Shown here one piece after another: positions 27,301 to 35,569 of a stretch of 64,000 nt of DNA. Below the pieces are notes generated by a model. That model was not told the DNA's origin. It was given only the letters and a program-made list of their open reading frames with translations, and did no database searches. The position numbers were made by a program, and so were the translations under genes. This stretch comes from UBA2402 sp044371005 (GTDB taxonomy: Bacteria > Planctomycetota > Phycisphaerae > Phycisphaerales > UBA1924). How positions within the stretch are numbered: position 1 is the stretch's first letter; every line of letters starts with the position of its first letter. The stretch covers positions 1 to 64,000 of the forward strand of contig JBILUL010000004.1 in assembly GCA_044371005.1 (NCBI GenBank), written 5' to 3'.

Positions 27301-27376
27301 CTATCTGCTGCAGTTCGTCGAGCCGCGTGCCTGTGCTGAGAACACGATGCGGCGCGGCTTTGCGCCCGAGCTCTGA
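24317..27376 (+). CDS. putA: Bifunctional proline dehydrogenase / delta-1-pyrroline-5-carboxylate dehydrogenase
   Basis: The ATG at 24317 gives 1019 residues. The N-terminal half is the FAD-binding proline dehydrogenase barrel (VNVSIKISALSA, VNFDMEHHALKD, VTIRLVKGAYWD). The C-terminal half is an aldehyde dehydrogenase with SPWNFPLAI, the glutamate in EMGGKNALVV and the catalytic cysteine in GFQGQKCSALSR. Together they oxidise proline to glutamate and pass the intermediate internally. There is no N-terminal ribbon-helix-helix DNA-binding domain, so it is the non-regulatory short type. It is divergent from deoC. Confidence 0.95.
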   Translation: MSFFSRKPKTPVQPIVVSSPSTGAQPAPAGREARILALGSEMLDRARAHKSGVFSAKFYNDAMMEWSMKDQNFKVQLFRFVDCFPMLKTPDAIFDHLNDYLSQPGVTVPTAIATLLKAGGLLKGTAAKTIASQIEGMAGKFIAGTNAAGALKGLSDMWDQGVAFSVDLLGETCVSDAEADDYARKYLDLITNLPGSVAAWKPNPRLESDHMGAIPRVNVSIKISALSARCDPIDSEGSIRDLMKRLVPILETAKSKGVFVNFDMEHHALKDFTIELFQRCVEKVGFEGGLAMQAYLKSGVEDAQRMVDWARRSGKVVTIRLVKGAYWDAETIKSEMHGWPCPVWNRKWETDACFERMTSVFLDGNPGAKGAGQGGVKLALGSHNVRSIAAALAGLEERGLPREAIELQMLHGMADQLKFAASEMGLRIREYVPVGEMIPGMAYLVRRLLENTSNESWLKAGFLDKADTSVLLRAPQGAPGEVPPTDLVAVGPERHKLSVAAAGVGDGRPFVNEPFRDFSYGSQRKTFEAAVAKATVPKVANDRTPQQAAEMVAKANAAFAAWRDLPVAKRSECLVRAAAAMRAQRDGLSGVLIRESGKTWREADADVCEAIDFCEYYARMATPLFDRSRLGRFIGELDEVWYQPRGVAVIISPWNFPLAICCGMTVAALVTGNTAIVKPAEQTPGIAKIMCDILWEAGIPRDVLHFCPAPGETTGAALVRDPRVSLIAFTGSRDVGLDILTAAAPGSPFIDPSVRGNATHVKRVVCEMGGKNALVVDTSADFDESVLAVRQSAFGFQGQKCSALSRVIVVDPAGEQGPAITAFTRRLVEATRALTVGDPVRSGTDMGPVIDAEAAAKIRGYIKKAQEEGNRLELAGEVPGSDPVIAADAVRYVGPHIFSGVKPSHSIAKEEIFGPVLAIMHASSFEEAIEIANQGVYKLTGGVMTRKPSHIEMAKREFRVGNLYINRGITGALVGRQPFGGFGMSGVGSKAGGADYLLQFVEPRACAENTMRRGFAPEL

Positions 27377-27444
27377 TTCAAGTGACCTGAGTTTGCGAGT
27401 TCTGACCGATTCTGGCGCCCGATTCAACAGGGAACCCTCTCAAG

Positions 27445-29376
27445 ATGCCCGCTGCACACGATCCTGATCGTCTTGATGTTCTTGAGGCCCTTGCCGCGAA
27501 GTTTCCGACGGTCGATGAGGCCATCAGTGAAGCCGCGTCGCTGCGGGCGAAGCTGACGCTGCCGATGGGCGTGGTGCACGTCATCAGCGATGTGCATGGC
27601 GAGGACATCAAGCTCCGGCATGTCATCAACAACGCATCGGGCGCGCTGCGGACGCTGGTCGAGCAGACGCTCAGCGGCAAGCTGAGTGCCTCGGATCAGG
27701 CCCGGTTTCTGGCGGTGCTTTATTACCCGCGGGAGGCCATCAATGCCTTCAGCCGCGATGTGGTGGCAAGCGGGCGTCGCAACGAGTGGGTCTACACGAT
27801 CCTCTCGCTGCAGTTCGAGATTGTGCGGGCGCTTCGCCGCAACTTCCGGCGCGACCACTTCGAGCGGCTGCTCCCATCGCAGTATCGGGAGCTGTTCATC
27901 GAACTGGGCAGTGGGCAGCGGCCCGAGTACATCAAGGACATGATCGCCGGACTGGCCCGCCACGACCGTGACTGGGGTGCGGTGCGGGCCGGCGCACGGC
28001 TCATCCGCAACCTCAGCTGCGAGGAGTTGCTCGTGGCAGGCGATCTGGGCGACCGGGGCCCGAGGATCGACCGCGTGATCGACACGCTCATGCGTCAGCC
28101 CAAGGCCAATGTGCTCTGGGGCAATCACGACATGATCTGGATCGGCGCGCATCTGGGCCATGAGGCGTGCATTCTCAACACGCTGCGGTTCAGTGCTCGC
28201 TACCGCAGGGCGGCGCAGCTCGAAGAGGGATACGGCATCCTGACCACGCCGCTCGAGAAGCTCGTGCGTGATGTCTACGGCGATGATCCGGCCGAGCGGT
28301 TCAAGCCCAAGGGCGAGGGGCTGCGTGACCAGCTCACGGTGGCTCGCATGCAAAAGGCCCTGGCGATCATGCAGTTCAAGTCCGAGGGACAGATGCTGGC
28401 TCGGCATCCGGAATGGAACCTCGAGCACCGGCGACTGCTGCACCGCATCGATCACGCCAAGGGCACCGTGACGATCGATGGCGTCGAGCACCCGCTGCTG
28501 GATACGAAGCTGCCGACGATCAATCCGGCCGATCCGTACGCCTTCAGCCCCGAGGAACGCGCGTGCCTTGACATGCTCAAGGAGAGCTTCACGCGTTCGA
28601 TGAGGCTGCGTGACCACATCGAGTGGGTGGTGCGGCGCGGCGGCATGTGGACTCGGCGCGATGAAGTGCTGCTTTTCCATGCCTGCGTGCCGGTCGATGC
28701 CAGCGGCACGCCTCAGGAATTGCTCGTGGAGGGCAAGATGCGGTCCGGGCGCGATCTCATGGATTCGCTGGGCTCGATCGTGCGTCGCGCGATGCGCAAA
28801 CGCTGGTTCGGCGTCGACAGCGATGCCGACTGGCTCTGGTACATGTGGTGCGGGCCGCTCTCGCCGCTGTTCGGCAAGGACAAGATCGCGACGTTCGAGA
28901 CCTACTTCGTGGCCGACAAGGCGGCGCACAAGGAGAACAAGAACGCGTACTTTGATCTCATGCACGATGCTGAGTTCATCCGTCGCATCGGCGCGCTGTT
29001 CGGAGTTGGTCCGGATGTGCTCGTGGTGAACGGTCACGTGCCGGTAAAGCTCGAAAAGGGAGAGCAGCCCGTCAAGCGGGGCGGCAACGCCATCACCATC
29101 GACGGGGCCTTCAGCGAGGCCTACGGCGACCGGGGCTTCACGCTGGTGCTCAAGCCCCACGCGATCGAACTGGCTGAGCATGCCCCCTTCAAGGGAGTAG
29201 ATGCCGCGATCACGCAGGACGCCGACATCGTTCCCAAGATCACCACAGTCAAGACCTACCCCAAGGCCCGCACCATCGGCGATACCGATGGCGGCAAGCG
29301 GATCCGCCATTCCATCGAACTGATGGATGAACTCGTCCGGTCGTACCAGGAGGGGATCGTTTCTGAGCGGCGATGA
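27445..29376 (+). CDS. fbp: Fructose-1,6-bisphosphatase, class III
   Basis: The 643-residue protein matches the class III FBPase first known from Firmicutes in length and motifs. These are the calcineurin-like metal-site motifs VISDVHGED, AGDLGDRGPRIDR and LWGNHDMIW, and a conserved N-terminal region with LYYPREAINAF. It hydrolyses fructose 1,6-bisphosphate in gluconeogenesis. A conserved late His is seen in VNGHVPVK. No class I or II FBPase is seen in the window. It sits in the same orientation as putA and tyrS with short gaps, possibly co-transcribed. Confidence 0.93.
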   Translation: MPAAHDPDRLDVLEALAAKFPTVDEAISEAASLRAKLTLPMGVVHVISDVHGEDIKLRHVINNASGALRTLVEQTLSGKLSASDQARFLAVLYYPREAINAFSRDVVASGRRNEWVYTILSLQFEIVRALRRNFRRDHFERLLPSQYRELFIELGSGQRPEYIKDMIAGLARHDRDWGAVRAGARLIRNLSCEELLVAGDLGDRGPRIDRVIDTLMRQPKANVLWGNHDMIWIGAHLGHEACILNTLRFSARYRRAAQLEEGYGILTTPLEKLVRDVYGDDPAERFKPKGEGLRDQLTVARMQKALAIMQFKSEGQMLARHPEWNLEHRRLLHRIDHAKGTVTIDGVEHPLLDTKLPTINPADPYAFSPEERACLDMLKESFTRSMRLRDHIEWVVRRGGMWTRRDEVLLFHACVPVDASGTPQELLVEGKMRSGRDLMDSLGSIVRRAMRKRWFGVDSDADWLWYMWCGPLSPLFGKDKIATFETYFVADKAAHKENKNAYFDLMHDAEFIRRIGALFGVGPDVLVVNGHVPVKLEKGEQPVKRGGNAITIDGAFSEAYGDRGFTLVLKPHAIELAEHAPFKGVDAAITQDADIVPKITTVKTYPKARTIGDTDGGKRIRHSIELMDELVRSYQEGIVSERR

Positions 29377-29398
29377 GCGAACCTACCTTTGAGGTTCC

Positions 29399-30709
29399 AT
29401 GTCAACGTTCATCGACGAACTTCGTAGCCGCGGGCGGGTCGCCCAGATCACCGACGAGCCGGGGCTGCTCAAGCACCTTGGTGGCCCCTCGCCCGCGGAC
29501 TGCCGCGCCTACATCGGCTATGACCCGACCGCCGATTCGCTGACCATCGGCAACATGACGACCATCATGCTGCTGGCTCATTTCCAGCGAGCCGGGCACA
29601 CGCCCATCGTGGTGGCTGGTGGCGGCACGGGCCTCATCGGCGACCCCAGCGGCAAGAGCGCCGAGCGTCAGCTGATGACGCGCGAACGCGTCGAGGCCAA
29701 CGTGCAGAGCCAGATGCGGATCTTCGGGACCCTCCTGGACTTCTCACCCAAGGTCAGCAACAAGGCCGTGCTGGTCAACAACGCCGACTGGCTCGGCAAG
29801 ATCAGTTTCCTCGATGCGCTGCGCGACATCGGCAAGCACTTCCGCGTCAATGAGATGATCCAGCGCGATTCAGTGCGTGAGCGGCTGAACAACCGCGATC
29901 AGGGCATCAGCTACACCGAGTTCAGCTACATGCTCCTGCAGGCCTACGACTTTCAGTACCTGCATGAGACCATGGGCGTGACGATGCAGATGGGCGGCAG
30001 CGACCAGTGGGGCAACATCGTTGCGGGGGGTGATCTCATCCGCAAGGTCTACGCAGCGGCGGGCAAGGGGGAGGCCCACGCCTTCGGCCTCACGACGCCG
30101 CTGGTCACCAAGGCCGATGGCACCAAGTTCGGCAAGACTGAATCAGGCGCGGTCTGGATGACCGCCGATCGCACTTCGCCCTACCAGTTGTACCAGTTCT
30201 GGCTCAATGCCGACGACACGCAGGTGATCAACTACCTGAACACGTTCACGTTCCTGCCGCGGGAACGCATCGCTGAACTCGCCGCGTCGCATGCGGCGAA
30301 CCCGGGACAGCGCGAAGCCCACCGTGCGCTCGCCGATGCCGCCACCGAGCTGCTTCACGGGCCGACCGAACGGGCCAACGCTCAGGCCGCCAGCAAGGCG
30401 CTCTTCTCGGGCGATGTCTCCGGTCTGAGCGAGCAGCTCTTTGCCGAGGTCTTCGCCAACGTTCCGGGCGGCGCCTTCCCCAAGACGCGGCTTGAAGGGG
30501 CTGGCGTGCCGCTGCTTGACTTCCTGGTCGAGTGTGGCCTCGCAACCAGCAAACGCGAGGCCCGCGAGTTCCTCTCGTCCGGCTCTGTTTCGATCAATGG
30601 TCAGAAAGCCGCTTTGGAGCAGGTGCTTCAGGGCTCTAACTTGCTGCACGGGCGTGTGGTTGCGATCCGCCGCGGCAAGAAGAACTGGTACATCGCACGC
30701 TGGGAGTGA
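29399..30709 (+). CDS. tyrS: Tyrosyl-tRNA synthetase
   Basis: The 436-residue class I synthetase has YIGYDPTADSLTIGNM, GGGTGLIGDPSGKSAER, the tyrosine-site segment GGSDQWGNI and the KMSKS-type loop KFGKT. A C-terminal S4 RNA-binding domain (SKREAREFLSSGSVSINGQ) follows. It charges tRNA-Tyr. The HIGH-type motif reads TIGN, with Thr at the place of the first His. GAGG lies just before the ATG. It begins 22 bases after fbp and may be in the same transcript. Confidence 0.95.
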   Translation: MSTFIDELRSRGRVAQITDEPGLLKHLGGPSPADCRAYIGYDPTADSLTIGNMTTIMLLAHFQRAGHTPIVVAGGGTGLIGDPSGKSAERQLMTRERVEANVQSQMRIFGTLLDFSPKVSNKAVLVNNADWLGKISFLDALRDIGKHFRVNEMIQRDSVRERLNNRDQGISYTEFSYMLLQAYDFQYLHETMGVTMQMGGSDQWGNIVAGGDLIRKVYAAAGKGEAHAFGLTTPLVTKADGTKFGKTESGAVWMTADRTSPYQLYQFWLNADDTQVINYLNTFTFLPRERIAELAASHAANPGQREAHRALADAATELLHGPTERANAQAASKALFSGDVSGLSEQLFAEVFANVPGGAFPKTRLEGAGVPLLDFLVECGLATSKREAREFLSSGSVSINGQKAALEQVLQGSNLLHGRVVAIRRGKKNWYIARWE

Positions 30710-30744
30710 CCGCTCCCCGTTTTTTCTGATGGGTTTGCTCAGTC

Positions 30745-31482
30745 ATGAACATTCTGGTTTTTCAGCACAGTGACCACGGACACGCCGGACGTCTCGCGTC
30801 CACGCTCAGAGAACGCGGCGTCAAGCTCGACATCCGGCGAGCTGACCTCTTTGGACAGGACTCGCGGCGAGGCGTCCCGATCACACTCGATGGCTTCGAT
30901 GGCGTCATCATGATGGGTGGCGCGGGCTTCGTGACCGATGCGCCGTCGACCCCGTGGATGCAATGGCAGGGAGCGTGCATTCGACATGCGCATGAGTCAG
31001 GTCTGCCGCTGGTGGGAGTGTGTCTTGGGGCACAGATGATCGGGCAGGTTCTGGGCGGAGTGGTGGATTTCAAGGCAAGCCCCGCCGCGGGCATGCATCC
31101 GACGAGGCTGACCGCAGCGGGTCAGCTCGATCCCGCGTTCAGCGGCATCGCATGGGACCACCCGCAGTTCTTCTCCTGCAGTCAGGAAGTCAAGCAGCTT
31201 CCGCCCGGAGCTGTGCTCCTCGCCAGTGCCCCCGGAACGCAGCACGCCGCGTTCCGAGTCGGACCGACGACGTACGCGTTTCAGTATCACCCGGAGTGCG
31301 ATCGCGGGATGCTGGATGGATTGATCGGAGAAAGCGGGAGTGCGTTTGCCAAGGCCGGGGTCGGGCCCGAGGCCGCCGCGGGTCAGATCGAACGTGAGTA
31401 CGCGTTCTATGACCGGGTGGGCTGTCGGCTCATGGAGAATCTGGCGAACTTCATCTTCCGGGTTGCAACGTCGCGCCGATGA
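30745..31482 (+). CDS. Class I glutamine amidotransferase (GMP-synthase-like GATase)
   Basis: The 245-residue protein has the amidotransferase nucleophile elbow GVCLGAQ (Cys93) and the catalytic His/Glu in FQYHPE (His182, Glu184). The first strand begins MNILVFQHSDHGHAG. This is the stand-alone YfeJ-like GATase type, which hydrolyses glutamine or gamma-glutamyl compounds; the acceptor is unknown. It is not beside a synthetase subunit. A gamma-glutamyl hydrolase role, for example in polyamine or thiol breakdown, cannot be excluded. Confidence 0.82.
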   Translation: MNILVFQHSDHGHAGRLASTLRERGVKLDIRRADLFGQDSRRGVPITLDGFDGVIMMGGAGFVTDAPSTPWMQWQGACIRHAHESGLPLVGVCLGAQMIGQVLGGVVDFKASPAAGMHPTRLTAAGQLDPAFSGIAWDHPQFFSCSQEVKQLPPGAVLLASAPGTQHAAFRVGPTTYAFQYHPECDRGMLDGLIGESGSAFAKAGVGPEAAAGQIEREYAFYDRVGCRLMENLANFIFRVATSRR

Positions 31483-31518
31483 CGATTCGTCACGTTGGCT
31501 CGCACGAGGAGTGTCCGC

Positions 31519-32514
31519 ATGCCGACGATTTCCATGCGAGTGCCGGAGGACTACCTGCTCGAACGCGATGTGTGTTCGTACGGGTACTTTCTGCTCGCGC
31601 CCAATTACTGGGATCCGCGGTCGCGCACGCTCTGGCGCGTGCTCTGCACCGGCGGAAGGTGTGCGTTTGCCGCGGGGATTCGCCAGCCCCGCGGCCCGGG
31701 GACGCCGCTTCGCATCACGCTCTCGCGTTCGCTCACGCCCACCGAGCGAACGCGTGCCCATGTGTGTCTGACGCGGATGCTCCGGCTGGATGAATCGGCG
31801 GAAGTCATCGCGGCGTTTCACGCACGCGACCCGCGGTTCGCGGCGTCGGGCCGGGGCCGGCTCTTCCGATCGCCGACGCTGCACGAGGACATCATCAAGA
31901 CGGTGACCAGCTGCAATGTCACCTGGCCCAGCACGGTGCAGATGAATCTGCGATTGTGCGAAGTGCTTGGGGCGCGGTGCACGGGTGGTCTTCCATCGCG
32001 GACCTTTGCCTTCCCCGATGCCAGGCGACTGGCTGCGACCGCTCCGTCGCTCCTTCGAGCCAGGTGCCGGGTTGGCTACCGCGATGCCCGGATCGTGCAA
32101 CTCTCGAAACTCCTGTGCACATCGCCCCGGCATGGCGGCGTTGATGTGGCGATGCTGGAGGATCCGGCGGTGCCAGATGAGCGAGTGTTCAGGTATCTGG
32201 TCGAACTGCCGGGAATCGGACCCTACGCCGCGGCGAACATCATGCAGTTGCTCGGCCGCTACGGGCGATTGCCGCTGGATACCGAGAGTGTTCGGCATGG
32301 CCGAACGGTGCTGGGCATGAAGGGGACCGCCGCGGCCATCATGAAGCGACTTGCCCGGCATTACGCACCCTTCGCGCAGGATGCGTTCCGAAGCTACTGG
32401 TTTGAGTTGTGGGCGTGGTATGAGTCGCGTCAGGGCCCTGCAGCGAGCTGGGAGCGAGACAGCACGGGAAAGCTCTTCACCGCGGCGGTGCTCAACGCGG
32501 CCAAACGCGCCTGA
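31519..32514 (+). CDS. HhH-GPD superfamily DNA glycosylase (AlkA/OGG-like)
   Basis: The ATG at 31519 has GAGGAG 8 bases upstream and gives 331 residues. The N-terminal part resembles the beta domain of AlkA/OGG proteins. FRSPTLHEDIIKTVTSCNVTW starts the helical domain. The helix-hairpin-helix is LPGIGPYAAANIMQLLGRYG, and the catalytic aspartate is Asp254 in LPLDTESVRH. A tyrosine follows GIGP, where OGG1 has its Schiff-base lysine, so a monofunctional AlkA-like glycosylase is more likely. It would remove damaged bases. No [4Fe-4S] cysteine cluster of the EndoIII/MutY type is seen at the C-terminus. Confidence 0.85.
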   Translation: MPTISMRVPEDYLLERDVCSYGYFLLAPNYWDPRSRTLWRVLCTGGRCAFAAGIRQPRGPGTPLRITLSRSLTPTERTRAHVCLTRMLRLDESAEVIAAFHARDPRFAASGRGRLFRSPTLHEDIIKTVTSCNVTWPSTVQMNLRLCEVLGARCTGGLPSRTFAFPDARRLAATAPSLLRARCRVGYRDARIVQLSKLLCTSPRHGGVDVAMLEDPAVPDERVFRYLVELPGIGPYAAANIMQLLGRYGRLPLDTESVRHGRTVLGMKGTAAAIMKRLARHYAPFAQDAFRSYWFELWAWYESRQGPAASWERDSTGKLFTAAVLNAAKRA

Positions 32515-32562
32515 ACTTGCGTTCGGCGGTGAATCGCGGCACCGGCGCGCCAACAATGCCGC

Positions 32563-33969
32563 ATGATCCTCTCCGCAATCACCGTGCTCGCCGCCACCGC
32601 CCTGTCGCAGCCCCATGGATCCGCCCCGGCGGAGCCGCCGCTTGACTGGAAGACACTCGAGACGGCGGTGTTCGGGGACTATCTGCAGCTGACATCGCGC
32701 GAGATGTACGTGAAGGCCGGTGAGGCGTACTTCAGCGCGGACGACAAGTGGGTGATCTTCCAGGCTGTGGAAGTCCCCGTGGCCGGCAAGGAGGCGGATC
32801 CCTTCTACGCCATGTATGTGGCTCCGCTGCTTCGTGGCGAAGACGGCAAGAAGATCACCGGGCTCGGCAAGGCGATCCGCGTGAGTGCGCCCAATACCGC
32901 CAATACCTGCGGATGGTTTGATCCCTCCCGCAACGGCATGGTGCTCTTCGGTTCCACGGTCGTGAAGCCCGCCGATGAGCAGAAGTCCGGTTTCCAGGTC
33001 GGAAGCCGTAAGTACGTGTGGATGTTCCCCGCCGAGATGGAAGTGGTGCAGACGTCGGTCATCCCGATGCTGGGCATATCCACCAAGGACGGCGGGGTCG
33101 CGGAGAGTTCCAATCAGGCCTATCAGGCGCTGCGACTTCAGTTGGAGCAGCTCAAGGCCTCGCTGAACAGCCCCAAGCTCAGTGATGTGACCGGGTTGGC
33201 CAACCCCGCCAAGGTGAAGGGCACGATCAACGCCGAGATGCTCGATCTGGAGCTCAAGAAGGTCGAGGAACTCGCTGCGTTCGAGGGGCCGGCCAAGCCG
33301 GTGTTCGAGAAGCCCAACTACGACGCCGAGTGCAGCTATTCGAAGGATGGCCGGTTCGTGCTGTACGCCCACGTCGAGGGAGCCAAGGAAGGGCAGCGTC
33401 CCGATGCGAACATCTTCATCTATGACACGCTGACCAAGAAGCACCACTCGATCGTCGTGGGCCCGGGCTACGACGGCGGCCCGTTCTTCTCGGCGGACAA
33501 CAAGCGCATCTGCTACCGGTCGGATCGCAAGGGCGATGATCTGCTGCAACTGTTCATGGCCGATCTCAAGTGGGTGGATGGCGTGCCGGTGGGCATCGAG
33601 CGCGAATACCAGCTCACGGACAATGGTGCTGTGAACTGGGCGCCCTACTTCAGCCCCAAGGGTGACTATCTGATCTATGGCTCCAGCGAAGTGGGGCATC
33701 ACAACTACGAGATTTTTGCGATCGAGCTGAATCAGGCCAAGCTGGATGAAGCCGCGGCGAAGGCCGGAAAGGACGTCGCGACGATTCCCGTCGCCGGTCT
33801 CAATCGCACCCGCCTCACCCATGCCGACGGTGCGGATGTCCTGCCAGTATTCAGCAATGACGGCTCGGTGATGATGTGGACGAGTCAGCGCGGGCCCAAG
33901 GTGGCCGGTGAGGAGCGGCCAAGCAGCCAGCTCTGGATCGCTACGTACAAGGGCTTGCCGTCGAAGTGA
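32563..33969 (+). CDS. Exported TolB-like beta-propeller protein
   Basis: The 468-residue product has a short hydrophobic leader (MILSAITVLAATALS) suited to export. At least four PD40/TolB-type blades are seen: YFSADDKWVIFQ, SYSKDGRFVLYAH, PFFSADNKRICYRSDRKGDD and YFSPKGDYLIYGSSE; a fifth reads LPVFSNDGSVMMWTS. A helical insert lies near residues 175-235. Such propellers bind proteins or substrates in the periplasm. The TolB role in the Tol-Pal system is not supported, since no tol or pal gene is adjacent. Confidence 0.82.
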   Translation: MILSAITVLAATALSQPHGSAPAEPPLDWKTLETAVFGDYLQLTSREMYVKAGEAYFSADDKWVIFQAVEVPVAGKEADPFYAMYVAPLLRGEDGKKITGLGKAIRVSAPNTANTCGWFDPSRNGMVLFGSTVVKPADEQKSGFQVGSRKYVWMFPAEMEVVQTSVIPMLGISTKDGGVAESSNQAYQALRLQLEQLKASLNSPKLSDVTGLANPAKVKGTINAEMLDLELKKVEELAAFEGPAKPVFEKPNYDAECSYSKDGRFVLYAHVEGAKEGQRPDANIFIYDTLTKKHHSIVVGPGYDGGPFFSADNKRICYRSDRKGDDLLQLFMADLKWVDGVPVGIEREYQLTDNGAVNWAPYFSPKGDYLIYGSSEVGHHNYEIFAIELNQAKLDEAAAKAGKDVATIPVAGLNRTRLTHADGADVLPVFSNDGSVMMWTSQRGPKVAGEERPSSQLWIATYKGLPSK

Positions 33970-34021
33970 TCGGCCTCTGGTCGACGCGGCACGCCCGGTG
34001 CGGGACACCTGAGGAGCTTTC

Positions 34022-34453
34022 ATGCAGACGCTTTTTGGTCAGGATTCGCCACAGGAGCAGCGTGACGCGGCATTGATGGCTGCGTACGAGGCGAGCGGCC
34101 GAACGCTGGATGATCTGCCGTACACGCCGGAGTTTGAGCAGATCTTCGCAGCGGCCGGCGGTGAGGCAGTCTGGGGTTCCCGCAAGGAAGCCTTCCGGCG
34201 GCTGCACAACCTCCGCAAGCGCGGGGGGCTGGCCCGTCTTGGTCGCAGCGGGAGCGGTGCGATCAAGGTCTCGCGTGACGAAGAGACGCTGGTGTGTGAA
34301 CTGGTGATCGGGGCCGTGGGATCGCTGGGGCAGCGTGACCAGCTTCCATTTGATGGCCAGTTGGATGCGCTGAACCTTGAGTTTGGAAACCGGACCGGGC
34401 GGCAGCTCAGTCAGTACGACTTCTGGCGGCTGATTGCCAAGGTCGCCAAGTAA
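34022..34453 (+). CDS. Conserved hypothetical protein, basic helical
   Basis: The 143-residue cytoplasmic protein follows a GGAG site. The N-terminal half has TLDDLPYTPEFEQIF, then a basic helix-rich stretch RKEAFRRLHNLRKRGGLARL. The C-terminal half ends with QYDFWRLIAKVAK. The layout of an acidic first helix and an Arg-rich helix could suit nucleic-acid binding, but no family was recognised. It lies 27 bases before another uncharacterised gene on the same strand. Confidence 0.65.
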   Translation: MQTLFGQDSPQEQRDAALMAAYEASGRTLDDLPYTPEFEQIFAAAGGEAVWGSRKEAFRRLHNLRKRGGLARLGRSGSGAIKVSRDEETLVCELVIGAVGSLGQRDQLPFDGQLDALNLEFGNRTGRQLSQYDFWRLIAKVAK

Positions 34454-34480
34454 GACGGGGCGTACGCTCCCTGCACACCC

Positions 34481-35416
34481 ATGAACCGATCGATCCAGAC
34501 GTTTCTGACCGACCTCATCGACTACGCCGGGCTCTTTCCGCCCGCGAAGCTCGACATGCAGCGCAGCGTTGAGACCTACAACCGGGCTCGGGTGGGTGAG
34601 CACGAGTTTGCGCTGGGGCGGTTTGTGTGTCCCGTGTCGAGACTGCCGGAGTTCAGCAAGCACGCCGCGGCGCTCCTGCCGGGAACCTTTGCCACAAGCG
34701 GCTACCGCGAGCAGGCTCACGCAGGAGAACCCTGGCGATTGAGTGTGCTGATTGACGGCGAGTTGGAGCAGGACTTGGATGTGATTGAGGGGTTCAATCA
34801 CCATCACAGCGATGCGGAGCAGGGCCAGGCGATCATCGATGCCGTGGAACTGAAGGTGACGGATGTGAATCAGATCGATGAGGTCCTTGATGAGATGTCA
34901 GAGGGGCTGTATCCGTTCTTTGAGTTTCCGGTGAGTGGCGACTGCCGCGGGTTTGTGGCGGCACTTGCGGGCAATCCAGCCGCCGCGAAGATCCGAACTG
35001 GTGGTGTGACCCCCGGTGCGTTTCCCACTCCGCTTGAGATCGCGCAGTTCCTGGTGGCGTGTTCAGGTGCTGATGTGCCGTTCAAGGCAACCGCAGGGTT
35101 GCACCACCCGATCCGGGGCGTGCAGCGGCTGACGTACGAGAAGGACAGTGCCTCCTGCACGATGCACGGATTTGTGAACCTCTTCCTGTGTGCCGCGTTG
35201 GTGCGTGCGAAGGGGCTTGATGTGGAGCGAGCCGAGGCCATTCTTGCCGAGGAAGGCGTGGGGAGTTTCAAATTCACGGCCGATGCGGTCCAGTGGCAGC
35301 GCCAGAGCATTGATCTGGCGGCGCTGGACAAGGTGCGTCAGTCCTTTGCGCTGAGCTTCGGAAGCTGCTCCTTTGATGAACCCATCGAAGACTTGAAGAA
35401 GCTGGGGTGGTGCTGA
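34481..35416 (+). CDS. Conserved hypothetical protein (311 residues)
   Basis: No signal peptide or membrane segment is seen. The sequence looks enzyme-like: LIDYAGLFPPAKLDM at the N-terminus, a central KIRTGGVTPGAFPTPLEIAQF, and then PFKATAGLHHPIRG with two adjacent His. The C-terminus reads SFGSCSFDEPIEDLKKLGW. The repeated Thr-Gly-Gly and His-His-Pro motifs suggest a beta/alpha-barrel phosphate- or metal-binding site, but this is inference. The function is unknown. It is likely co-transcribed with the preceding unknown gene. Confidence 0.7.
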   Translation: MNRSIQTFLTDLIDYAGLFPPAKLDMQRSVETYNRARVGEHEFALGRFVCPVSRLPEFSKHAAALLPGTFATSGYREQAHAGEPWRLSVLIDGELEQDLDVIEGFNHHHSDAEQGQAIIDAVELKVTDVNQIDEVLDEMSEGLYPFFEFPVSGDCRGFVAALAGNPAAAKIRTGGVTPGAFPTPLEIAQFLVACSGADVPFKATAGLHHPIRGVQRLTYEKDSASCTMHGFVNLFLCAALVRAKGLDVERAEAILAEEGVGSFKFTADAVQWQRQSIDLAALDKVRQSFALSFGSCSFDEPIEDLKKLGWC

Positions 35417-35569
35417 TCGCGTCTGGGGCAAGAGCTCTCAGGGAACGTCGCGTTCGGGTTATCTGCCTGTGGAAAGGCATAGGGTGGTCGGCGTGACTTG
35501 CTCCATACCATCGCTCCGGAGAGATTCCCGTGCAGGGTGGGGTCCGCCGGGTCGATATCGAGGAGCGAA

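Noticed and set aside
27424..29310. 628-residue open frame on the minus strand
   Set aside because: Antisense of the class III FBPase gene, whose metal-site motifs are clear.
32563..33969. Naming the propeller protein TolB
   Set aside because: PD40 blades alone do not define TolB; no tolQRA or pal gene is nearby and the length and insert differ.
30997..34023. 1008-residue open frame on the minus strand
   Set aside because: It crosses three well-supported plus-strand genes (amidotransferase, glycosylase, propeller) and has no recognisable domain; an effect of high GC.
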